This document shows, one piece after another, positions 10,564 through 18,710 of a stretch of DNA of 64,000 nt; position 1 is the stretch's first letter; the number at the start of each line of letters is the position of its first letter. The notes under the pieces are model-generated. The model was given only the letters and a program-made list of their open reading frames with translations, was not told where the DNA came from and made no database searches. The stretch is taken from contig CALSLN010000024.1 of NCBI GenBank assembly GCA_943787205.1, positions 1 to 64,000 on the forward strand. Reading direction: 5' to 3'. Position numbers and translations under genes: made by a program. This DNA is from an uncultured Rhodospirillaceae bacterium (GTDB lineage Bacteria; Pseudomonadota; Alphaproteobacteria; Rhodospirillales; Rhodospirillaceae).

Positions 10564-11493
10564 ATGGCTGAAGAAAAAGTGAGTCCTGAGTCCGGCGAAC
10601 GAAATCCGATCTGGGGTATCTTGACGATGCTTTTCGTACTCGTTCTAGGTTTTGCGGCGTCGTATTATTTAAGCCGCCCGATGCCAGAGCAAGCGCGTGC
10701 TGAGTGGAATGCGCAGGCCGATGCGGACGCGAAACGATTAGCGTCGACGTTTACTGTGTTACTTGATCGCGCAAACAGTCCGCTCCAAAGCCTTGCCACA
10801 TTGTTCAATGGCTCAGGCCGTGTCGCCGCTGACGAATTCGAGAATACAATTGAGTATCTCAAAGGGCATCAATCAGGGGCCTTTCCCGCATCGATGGGTT
10901 TTCTGACGAAATCTCAACCACCGAGCTGCGGAACCGAAGACGGATGTTGGATGGTCGCCTATTCGACAGATACGAATGGTGTGCTGAGGCCGGGCTCTGA
11001 TGCTTCACGTTTTGGCCCCATGGTTGAAACTATTAGTACTGCATTGGTTGATGAAAATACTTTGGCGGTCGGATCTGTTTTTCAGGGTGAAGATGGCAAG
11101 CCATACTCTTACTATGCGGTGACGATCCGCAACACGCGCCAGTTTGGCGTGGTGGTAAGTCTTATCGATTATCAAGGCCTTGTTGATCGCTTGTATGAAG
11201 AATGGATTCCGGAGGGTTTTACTCTGCGCCTTGAGGCTTCATTCTCGAACGGCTCTGAAATGTCTGCGCCATTGTTTATCGTCGGCTCATCTGAACCCGG
11301 CGAAGGCGCGGTCCGGTCTGTCAGTGTTCCAGCGGAAATAGATGGTGCAAAATTTAATTTGGTCTTGGATGTAACGGAAGAATATTCCGATGGTCCTAAG
11401 CTCCTAGCCGGAACGTTTGCTCTCTACACCGGGATTTTCGCGACGCTCTTTCTGGTCATGCTCATTCGAATATTGTTTAGGGCTGGTGATTAA
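10564..11493 (+). CDS. CHASE-domain membrane sensor without output domain
   Basis: TM helix near N-terminus, CHASE-like region SPLQSLATLFNGSGRVAADEFENTIEYL...FPASMGFLTK, C-terminal TM helix, then protein ends. Confidence 0.7.
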   Translation: MAEEKVSPESGERNPIWGILTMLFVLVLGFAASYYLSRPMPEQARAEWNAQADADAKRLASTFTVLLDRANSPLQSLATLFNGSGRVAADEFENTIEYLKGHQSGAFPASMGFLTKSQPPSCGTEDGCWMVAYSTDTNGVLRPGSDASRFGPMVETISTALVDENTLAVGSVFQGEDGKPYSYYAVTIRNTRQFGVVVSLIDYQGLVDRLYEEWIPEGFTLRLEASFSNGSEMSAPLFIVGSSEPGEGAVRSVSVPAEIDGAKFNLVLDVTEEYSDGPKLLAGTFALYTGIFATLFLVMLIRILFRAGD

Positions 11494-12308
11494 CTGCCGT
11501 CAGCAATACGTGCAAACATCTGGGCTGTTTCTGCTGGCAGAATGATCATTGAATCGTGCCCGCAGGGAAGTTCTTTGTACTCCCAAGTCGGTTCATTCCT
11601 AAAAGCCTGCAAACGTGCCTCTTGAGCCGGTGAGAGTGCGGGCTTGTCTGAGCAGTATATAAAGGTGCGAGCGACACCATCCGACCCGCCGTTGGGTAGG
11701 GAGATTGGTTGCAGCCATGTGCCGAGTGGTTGCGGCGTGACATTTCGGCGGAGCCAAGCCAGTTCTTCTGTCATGTGGTCCGGCACGCCAAAAGAGATAG
11801 GTTCTCTCGCATGGGCGAGATATCCGTCTTCCAATGGTCCGAAATTCTTTTCAGCGATTTCCTTCGTGCCACCACGCAACACAGTGTCCCCATCATCGGG
11901 GACGATGGCATCCAAGAAGATGGCATGGGCGACCCGATCTTTATGTGTGTCGCACACGCCGCTGATAATTACCCCGCCGTAGCTGTGGCCAACGAGAACA
12001 ATGTTATCGAGGTCTTCCCATATCATCAGGTTGGCAACATCCGAGATGTGCGTATCCAAATTGATCTCAGGTGAGCGTAGATGCTGGCGATCTCCCAAGC
12101 CGGTTAGGCTTGGCGAGAAGACCCGGTGTCCTTGCTCCTCCAGCTGTTCGCGGACCATTTTCCAGCACCAGCCACCATGCCAAGCACCATGAACCAGCAC
12201 GAATGTCTTTTTACTGTGTTCCGTTGCTCTTGACTCAGAAGGCGTGCCTAAGACGGAGCTAAGAACAAGCGCGGCTGCTCCCTGTGCGGCTATTCTTCTA
12301 GAAATCAT
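11490..12308 (-). CDS. Tat-exported alpha/beta hydrolase
   Basis: MISRRIAAQGAAALVLSSVLGTPSESRA signal; FVLVHGAWHGGWCW, LVGHSYGG nucleophile elbow, CGHDSMI His; start chosen at internal ATG 12308. Confidence 0.85.
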   Translation of the reverse strand: MISRRIAAQGAAALVLSSVLGTPSESRATEHSKKTFVLVHGAWHGGWCWKMVREQLEEQGHRVFSPSLTGLGDRQHLRSPEINLDTHISDVANLMIWEDLDNIVLVGHSYGGVIISGVCDTHKDRVAHAIFLDAIVPDDGDTVLRGGTKEIAEKNFGPLEDGYLAHAREPISFGVPDHMTEELAWLRRNVTPQPLGTWLQPISLPNGGSDGVARTFIYCSDKPALSPAQEARLQAFRNEPTWEYKELPCGHDSMIILPAETAQMFARIADGS

Positions 12309-12411
12309 CAGGCCGTCTCCGTCATTAATTCTTATCGGTTTAAAATCATGCAACGATGTCTGGAATGGAAAAGCAATGGTTGCGATCAACCGGTATTATT
12401 GAAGAGGGCCC

Positions 12412-14154
12412 ATGTCTGAGAAATCCAATCGGCTGACAGGTGGCCAGGTTATCAGCCGAATTCTCAAAGGGTACGGTATTGAAACGACCTTTGTGCTCGC
12501 CGGTGCGGCTCATTCTCATACGTTGTACGCTTTCGAAGATGATGGAATGGCCGTGATCTCGGGGCGCCATGAAACCGGGACTGTCGGGGCTGCCGATGGC
12601 TATGCCCGAATCACAGGGAAGCCTGGCATCGCCATGATCGCCGGCAAGCAGGGCATGCCAAATGCTATGGGCGGTATCCAGACTGCGCGGATGGCGTGTT
12701 CACCTGTTGTGGTATTCGCGTCCGTTTACGCTGACCCATCCCGTGAATCTTTAGGGGACGAGGGTGAAGACCCACTAGAGATGGCTAAGCCTTACGCCAA
12801 ATGGTGCCGCGTTGTGCCGACCATCGACCGGCTCGCGGAATTTGTGCATGCGGCTCTCCGTGCGGCCACCTCCGGTCGCCCAGGTGTTGCCGTCATTGGG
12901 GTGCCGTTAAGTATTCAAAGCGCGACAATTAATGGTGACGCGGCGTTAGATAGTCACGCTCTTCGTACTAATGTTTCTGAGGCCTCTGCGGACTCGATTG
13001 AAGCTGCAGTAGAGATGCTCGCCAAAGCGAAGCGACCTTTAGTGCTCGTGGGCAGTGGCGCGGGCTTATCCAACGCGGGGCCAGCGCTTCGCTCTCTCGC
13101 TGAGACACATCGATTGCCTGTGCTTGGGCATGCGCTTGGTCGTGGTCTTGTTCCTGAGGATCACGTTCTGGGATTTAGTTGGCCATTGGCTCAGGTTGCG
13201 GCCAAAGAGGCGGATGCAGTTCTTGTTGTCGGTATGCGGCTGTCTCAACGCATTGGTTACGGATTAGCGCCACGATTTAATCCCAAAGCGAAGATTGCAC
13301 AAATTGATCTGATTGCAGACGAGTTCGGTCGTAATCGCGTGATTGATGTGCCGATGCTCGGTGATGCTGCGCTGACAGTGCGTAAACTTGACGAAGCTTT
13401 GTCGAATGCTGGCAATAGCTCTTCCGGCGATCCCACGTGGGTGAATGACGCGATGGCAGCGCGGTTAAACCGGATTGATGAATTAGGCCGAAATGACACC
13501 GGACGAATACATCCCACGCGCATTGGCCGAGACCTGATGGATGTCATGCCCGACAATGCTATTTTCGTTGGCGATGGCGCGGACGCATTGAATTGGATGC
13601 TCGGTGTTACACGCATGTCTGGCGACCGCTGCTATTTGGATCACTATCCCCTCGGCTCAATGGGTATTGGCACGGCGCTTTCCATTGGGGCAGCTGCAGC
13701 CGAGCGCGAGCTATCACGGCAAGAGGGCAGAGAGCCACGTGAGGTCGTTCTCGTGACTGGTGACGGATCGTTTGGGTTTTATGCGAGTGAATGGAATGCC
13801 GCTGCACTGGCAGGATTGAAGGTGGTCTGTGTGATCGCCAACGATGGAGCTTGGGGCACAGAAAAAAATGGTCAATTGGCCTCTAAGGGTCGCAATGTGA
13901 ATTGCGAACTTGGTCAGGCGAATTACGAACTCATCGGCCAAGTATTCGGTTGTCTCGGCGAACGCGTGGAGAACCCGGACGATATCAAGCCGGCATTGCA
14001 AAGAGCGTTTGCAGCAGACCGTACGACAATTATAAACGTTTTGACCGACCCCGATGCGGGGCTTGATCGTAAGAAGGACCCGAGACTACAGATGATAACT
14101 TTCGAAGATTTGCCCTCGAGTCATAAAGCCCATTATTCACCAGAGGTCGCGTAA
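12412..14154 (+). CDS. Thiamine pyrophosphate-dependent enzyme (acetolactate synthase-like)
   Basis: TFVLAGAAHSHTLYAFEDDGMAVISGRHETGTVGAADGYARITGKPG; TPP motif VTGDGSFGFYASEWNAAALAGLKVVCVIANDGAWG. Confidence 0.92.
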   Translation: MSEKSNRLTGGQVISRILKGYGIETTFVLAGAAHSHTLYAFEDDGMAVISGRHETGTVGAADGYARITGKPGIAMIAGKQGMPNAMGGIQTARMACSPVVVFASVYADPSRESLGDEGEDPLEMAKPYAKWCRVVPTIDRLAEFVHAALRAATSGRPGVAVIGVPLSIQSATINGDAALDSHALRTNVSEASADSIEAAVEMLAKAKRPLVLVGSGAGLSNAGPALRSLAETHRLPVLGHALGRGLVPEDHVLGFSWPLAQVAAKEADAVLVVGMRLSQRIGYGLAPRFNPKAKIAQIDLIADEFGRNRVIDVPMLGDAALTVRKLDEALSNAGNSSSGDPTWVNDAMAARLNRIDELGRNDTGRIHPTRIGRDLMDVMPDNAIFVGDGADALNWMLGVTRMSGDRCYLDHYPLGSMGIGTALSIGAAAAERELSRQEGREPREVVLVTGDGSFGFYASEWNAAALAGLKVVCVIANDGAWGTEKNGQLASKGRNVNCELGQANYELIGQVFGCLGERVENPDDIKPALQRAFAADRTTIINVLTDPDAGLDRKKDPRLQMITFEDLPSSHKAHYSPEVA

Positions 14155-15672
14155 ATGCGGGCTCTAATCTCTGTTGTTGTCGCCGCCGGATTTTTCATCA
14201 GTGGTGCAATCAGTCATGGGCAAACGTTACGCGTTGCTGTCTCTGCGTACCCACCAACATTGGGTAATCCGTTCACAGGAGCAAGCCAACCGTCAGCTGA
14301 GCTATGGTGGTCCATATACGATGGTCTTACCCGCCTAAACTGGACAGGCGGGCCAGAGCCTGCTTTGGCCCTGTCGTGGGAGAATACATCGCCCACGACC
14401 TGGGTGTTTAAGCTTCGGCCCAATGTCACCTATCATTCTGGCAAGCCCTTTACGGCGCAGGATGTGGTTGATGTACTTGCACTGATGAAGCGCAAGGATA
14501 TGGCGCGCTATCTAATTCCTAACGAGTTGTCCTTGGTTTCCGGTAGTCGTGCGCTCGATGATCTCACAGTCGAAATTGAGACCTCTGAACCTGATGCCAT
14601 TTTGCCAAAACGTCTGGCGACTCTGATGATGATCGACCCGGAGCTATGGGATGAGATTGGTGTGGATGGCTACACCCTTGCTCCAATGGGGACTGGGCCG
14701 TTCAAATTGTCGACCTTTGGGCGTGGCAACGCGGCAGTCGTTTTGGATGCGAACCCTGCATCGTGGCGCGCTCCGAAAAATGTTCAGCGTGTCGAGTACA
14801 AATTAGTGGCCGACAAGACGTCTCGTATTCAGGCACTCTTGTCGCGGCAAGTTGATCTGGTCACTGGCCTTCACGTTGATGATGTTGCGGTCGTTGAAGG
14901 GCAGGGATTTAACGTGGTTGTTCAGCCCAATCATCAGGTTAAATCCATCGCGCTTCCCAACGCTTTGAGGGAAGACCCTTATCCCCTGAACGATGCGCGT
15001 GTCAGGCGGGCTTTGAACTATGCCGTTGATAAGGATTCGATCGCGAAGTTTATCATGTTTGGCTATGCCGACGTTGTGAGCCAAGGCGTCACGCGTAATA
15101 CAATCGGATATAACCCAGATCTAAAGCCATTTTCCTATGATCCAGAACGCGCAAAGGCGCTTTTGGCTGAAGCGGGATACCCCGATGGCTTCTCTATGAA
15201 AATCGAAGTGGTCACCGATAGTACGACGCCGGATGGACTGATGTACCAACGCGTCGCGCAGGATTTAGAAGCCGTCGGAATAGATGTCACCTTGCGTGCG
15301 ATTCCCTTTACCGAGTACTCGCGCAAGTATGCGCTGTCTGATTGGGACGATACGGACGCGTTCCATTTGGTGTGGAACAATGCCGCGTTCCAAGATCCCA
15401 TTCGTCCGATTGAATATTTCTCCTGCATGAGGGCCAACCCCTTTTTCTGCGAACCGGAGATGATTGACTCTATTAAGCAATCGAACGCAGAGATGGACCC
15501 GGAGAAACGTATTGTCCTGTTGCAGAATATTATGGCGCAGTATCATGATTTGGCACCGGCAATTTGGCTGACCAACGCGGTTTACACGACGGCGTATAAC
15601 GACAGCGTCGTGTCATTTGACTACAGGCCTACGGGCACGGTCTTCGAAACGCTCATCATGAAGGGCGACTGA
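14155..15672 (+). CDS. ABC transporter periplasmic substrate-binding protein (SBP_bac_5 type)
   Basis: Signal peptide; LWWSIYDGLTRLNWTGGPEPALALSWE, FKLRPNVTYHSGKPFTAQDVV, VRRALNYAVDKDSIAKFIMFGYA, AKALLAEAGYPDGF. Confidence 0.9.
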   Translation: MRALISVVVAAGFFISGAISHGQTLRVAVSAYPPTLGNPFTGASQPSAELWWSIYDGLTRLNWTGGPEPALALSWENTSPTTWVFKLRPNVTYHSGKPFTAQDVVDVLALMKRKDMARYLIPNELSLVSGSRALDDLTVEIETSEPDAILPKRLATLMMIDPELWDEIGVDGYTLAPMGTGPFKLSTFGRGNAAVVLDANPASWRAPKNVQRVEYKLVADKTSRIQALLSRQVDLVTGLHVDDVAVVEGQGFNVVVQPNHQVKSIALPNALREDPYPLNDARVRRALNYAVDKDSIAKFIMFGYADVVSQGVTRNTIGYNPDLKPFSYDPERAKALLAEAGYPDGFSMKIEVVTDSTTPDGLMYQRVAQDLEAVGIDVTLRAIPFTEYSRKYALSDWDDTDAFHLVWNNAAFQDPIRPIEYFSCMRANPFFCEPEMIDSIKQSNAEMDPEKRIVLLQNIMAQYHDLAPAIWLTNAVYTTAYNDSVVSFDYRPTGTVFETLIMKGD

Positions 15673-15675
15673 CCG

Positions 15676-16746
15676 ATTCTTAAGCCTGGCAAGATCTCTC
15701 GTAGTCTGCTCGCCATATTGGGTTTGGTCGTGCTCTCCGCTTGCGATCCTATGGTTATCGAAGGGTGTGAGTCTTCCGATGACATTAAGTACTATTGCGG
15801 CATGGCTGCGCCGGAAGACATCGAACCTCTCGGCGACCATCCATGGTTGCTGGTCAGTGAACTAGGCGATTTAAGCGCGGGCACGTCTGGTTATATTTCT
15901 GCTCTGAATATTGAAACGGATGAGTTCATGCGCTTGCAGGCGCAAGAGGTGCCGGACAGCGTGTTTTCTCAATGCGGTTCTTTGCCATCAAAGCTTCGTC
16001 CGCGCGGTTTTCATGTTTCCGATCTCGCTGATGATGGGTTTCGTTTGTTGGTGGTCAACGCTGCTCTTGGTGAGCGGATCGAACGCTATCGCGTGGATGT
16101 TGGCGCGGAAGGTCCGACACTGACCTGGCAAGGCTGTGTTGACGTGCCTGAGACCGTGTTCCCCAATGACGTCGCAGCAACCGGCGACCATGGCTTTGTG
16201 GTCAGTCACATGTATGGCGAGCCTCGCGGACCATGGCTAACAACAAAACATTTTCTCGGCATTCACACCGGTCACGCTGCCGCCTGGGACCCTGATGCGG
16301 GTTGGCATAAGATTGAGGGCACAGAGGCATCGTTTCCTAACGGCATCGAGGCAGACCCGGCAACCGGGCGCGTTTTTCTTGGCTCTACCTATGGTCAGAC
16401 ATTTGTCTCTGCCGCTCTTGATGGCACGGAAGCAAAGTCCGTTCGCATTCCTGTCCAATCAGATAATTTGACGTGGACGCCAGATGGGCGGCTTCTCTCT
16501 GTTGGGCATACTGGTATCCCTATGCTCGGAACAAGGGGCTGCCGTGGCCTGCCTGGTGTGCCGTGCAGTTTCCCATTTTCTGTCGTTGCCGTTGATCCTG
16601 TAACGTTGTCTCAAGAGATTGTCTTTGAGCACAAGGGTGGCCAAATACCGGGAGCCTCCGTCGCTCTTCATCACCAGGGTTTTCTTTATATGGGAACAGT
16701 TTTTGGAGATAGGATCTCACGTGTTCAATTCCTGGTTGATCCCTAA
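15676..16746 (+). CDS. Lipoprotein, SMP-30/paraoxonase-like beta-propeller; likely ATT start
   Basis: In-frame reading from 15673 is P-I-L-K-P-G-K-I-S-R-S-L-L-A-I-L-G-L-V-V-L-S-A-C: a lipobox (LSAC) preceded by a normal n/h region only if translation starts at ATT 15676; ORF-track TTG 15718 leaves 8 residues before Cys. Confidence 0.65.
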   Translation: MLKPGKISRSLLAILGLVVLSACDPMVIEGCESSDDIKYYCGMAAPEDIEPLGDHPWLLVSELGDLSAGTSGYISALNIETDEFMRLQAQEVPDSVFSQCGSLPSKLRPRGFHVSDLADDGFRLLVVNAALGERIERYRVDVGAEGPTLTWQGCVDVPETVFPNDVAATGDHGFVVSHMYGEPRGPWLTTKHFLGIHTGHAAAWDPDAGWHKIEGTEASFPNGIEADPATGRVFLGSTYGQTFVSAALDGTEAKSVRIPVQSDNLTWTPDGRLLSVGHTGIPMLGTRGCRGLPGVPCSFPFSVVAVDPVTLSQEIVFEHKGGQIPGASVALHHQGFLYMGTVFGDRISRVQFLVDP

Positions 16747-16816
16747 CCCGTGATTTGATTCCGCTAGGCTTGGGGGCGTAAACTGATTCTAAACATAAGG
16801 TGTTTTAAGAAGTCCA

Positions 16817-17938
16817 ATGGCTCGCAACCCTATTCACAGCATGTTGGCGTCACCGACGCATGACGAATTTGCGTTTCAGCAATACACGCTGGCGCTCAAG
16901 GATTTTGTGCGCGACAGAGTACGCTCTCGCAACGAAGACTTGTATGAGGTCCGGGCGAAACCTCGTTTCGTGAAGGAGCATGGTAGAGAGCCACAGTCAC
17001 AGCAAGAAATTGGATCTGTGATGTGGGATGACCCTGCCTATCAAATGTTCAGCCGCTTGCATCGTGATGGGCAAGAAATGATGTGGGCATCTGTCTCCGA
17101 TACCCTGTACCGGGAGCAAGACCGGTTATCATCTGACTACACACGCTATACTCAATCTAATCAGTGCAAGGGCACACTTGAGCTTGACCCTGAGTTTGAA
17201 GTGCCCCGTGGCATGGCCAACGTCGATATCCATCTACAACCGGGTGGTTACTGTTCCGATTACGGGGACGATGACGTCCTTGCGGGCGCGTTTTACGAAT
17301 ACGGCGGTAATCTCTACACGATGGGGCGGGGCGTCGGCCAAGCAGAGAGTAAAGGTGAAGTAGGGGTCCGCTTTATCAAAGACCGCTACCGTGGTTTTAC
17401 ACCAACCCGTGTTTTAGATATTGGCTGTTCGGCAGGCTCGTCGACGGTGCCTTACGTCACGGCATTTCCTGACGCTGAAGTTCACGGCATTGATATTGGC
17501 GCCGCTATTCTTCGTTATGCTCATGCGAGGGCCGAGGCGATGGAAAAGCCTGTGCACTATCATCAGCGCGATGCGGCAGAAATCGGCTTTGAGGATGAGA
17601 GTTTTGATCTCGTCATGTCGCACAACTCTATGCACGAGTTCCCCCAAAGCACGACCGAAGCCATGATGCGCGAGAGTTTCCGGCTGCTTAAGCCAGGCGG
17701 CGTCACTATGCATATGGATGTAAATATACGCTTTGACGAATACAGTCCCTGGATGCAATTCCACCGTGGCTGGGATCAAATCAATAACAACGAGCCTTAC
17801 TGGCGTGTTTATGCGACGAATAATCCAAGTGATATGATGCGTGAGGCTGGCTTTCCTGAAGAAAGCGTTTGGCAAGGTAAGTTCAGGCAACTCGACAAAA
17901 GCATCCAATGGTTCATTTCGACGGCGCGCAAGGAGTAG
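16817..17938 (+). CDS. Class I SAM-dependent methyltransferase (family member 1, no signal peptide)
   Basis: VLDIGCSAGSSTVPYVTAFPDAEVHGIDIGAAILRYAHARAE; SFDLVMSHNSMHEFP; RLLKPGG; shared N-terminal GTLELDPEFEVPRGMANVDIHLQPGGY. Confidence 0.9.
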   Translation: MARNPIHSMLASPTHDEFAFQQYTLALKDFVRDRVRSRNEDLYEVRAKPRFVKEHGREPQSQQEIGSVMWDDPAYQMFSRLHRDGQEMMWASVSDTLYREQDRLSSDYTRYTQSNQCKGTLELDPEFEVPRGMANVDIHLQPGGYCSDYGDDDVLAGAFYEYGGNLYTMGRGVGQAESKGEVGVRFIKDRYRGFTPTRVLDIGCSAGSSTVPYVTAFPDAEVHGIDIGAAILRYAHARAEAMEKPVHYHQRDAAEIGFEDESFDLVMSHNSMHEFPQSTTEAMMRESFRLLKPGGVTMHMDVNIRFDEYSPWMQFHRGWDQINNNEPYWRVYATNNPSDMMREAGFPEESVWQGKFRQLDKSIQWFISTARKE

Positions 17939-17942
17939 TGTT

Positions 17943-18596
17943 TTGCTGAGAATTTTAACAATACTCGCTGTGTTGTTGTCCGGGACTGCATCCGTGGCGG
18001 ATGAGTCCAGCATTGCGCACACGCAAGAGATGATCGACCGCATGTTCGCCGGAAGTTATTCGACAGCAGTGCAAGTTGCGGCAGAGCAAGTCGAGAATGT
18101 TGAGGAGGTCGACCGCTACCCACTTCGGCATATTGTATACGCGCGCATCGTCGCGCCTCACCTTGGCGAAAATGTATACTTTAGACAAACCCGTGAGGGC
18201 GGCATTGAGGCGCCTATTTCGTCAATTGGGCTCGTGATGTTCGAGCCCGATGTAGAGGCTAATGCTGTTCGCGTGTGGTTGCGTCAGATCATCAACCCAG
18301 AAAAATATTACGATATGCACAAATCGTTTCACCTCTGGGATGACGTTGTCTATGACCCAGAGCTTGGTGCGAAGTGCCCGTTTTATTTCCGTGCAGACGG
18401 AGACACGGTTGTCGGGACTATGGACGGCGGCCGCTGCGAGATATTTACAAATGGTGGCGAGCGCATGGCCTTCGAGCGGCACTGGGTCTTAAGCGAAGAC
18501 GGACTCTTGATCATGGACAAAGCCTTTGCTGGCGACGGTACTCTGTTAGAGGGCCCGTTGCACATTGTGCCGGCAGAATACAAACGCCTAGATTAG
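17943..18596 (+). CDS. Secreted CpcT/CpeT (chromophore lyase)-like protein
   Basis: TTG start with aaggag 7 nt upstream, overlapping operon arrangement; signal peptide; pattern VYFRQTREGGI...RVWLRQIINP...GAKCPFYFRADGDTVVGTMDGGRCEIFTNG resembling the CpcT/CpeT fold. Confidence 0.55.
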   Translation: MLRILTILAVLLSGTASVADESSIAHTQEMIDRMFAGSYSTAVQVAAEQVENVEEVDRYPLRHIVYARIVAPHLGENVYFRQTREGGIEAPISSIGLVMFEPDVEANAVRVWLRQIINPEKYYDMHKSFHLWDDVVYDPELGAKCPFYFRADGDTVVGTMDGGRCEIFTNGGERMAFERHWVLSEDGLLIMDKAFAGDGTLLEGPLHIVPAEYKRLD

Positions 18597-18710
18597 GCGG
18601 TTCCTGGAACGCTAAGAACGCGTGGCGAGCGCCAAGGTACTTGCCCTTTTCGACACCCGACATCGAGCCTAGACTTCATCCTTCGCGTTGATTGCCTGAG
18701 GGAGGGTGCC

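Noticed and set aside
17414-18043. 209-aa minus-strand ORF
   Set aside because: Antisense to the methyltransferase and CpcT-like genes, no recognisable motif
17943-18596. Phycobilisome or bilin-lyase gene cluster
   Set aside because: Only one CpcT/CpeT-like gene; no phycobiliprotein, haem oxygenase or bilin reductase nearby
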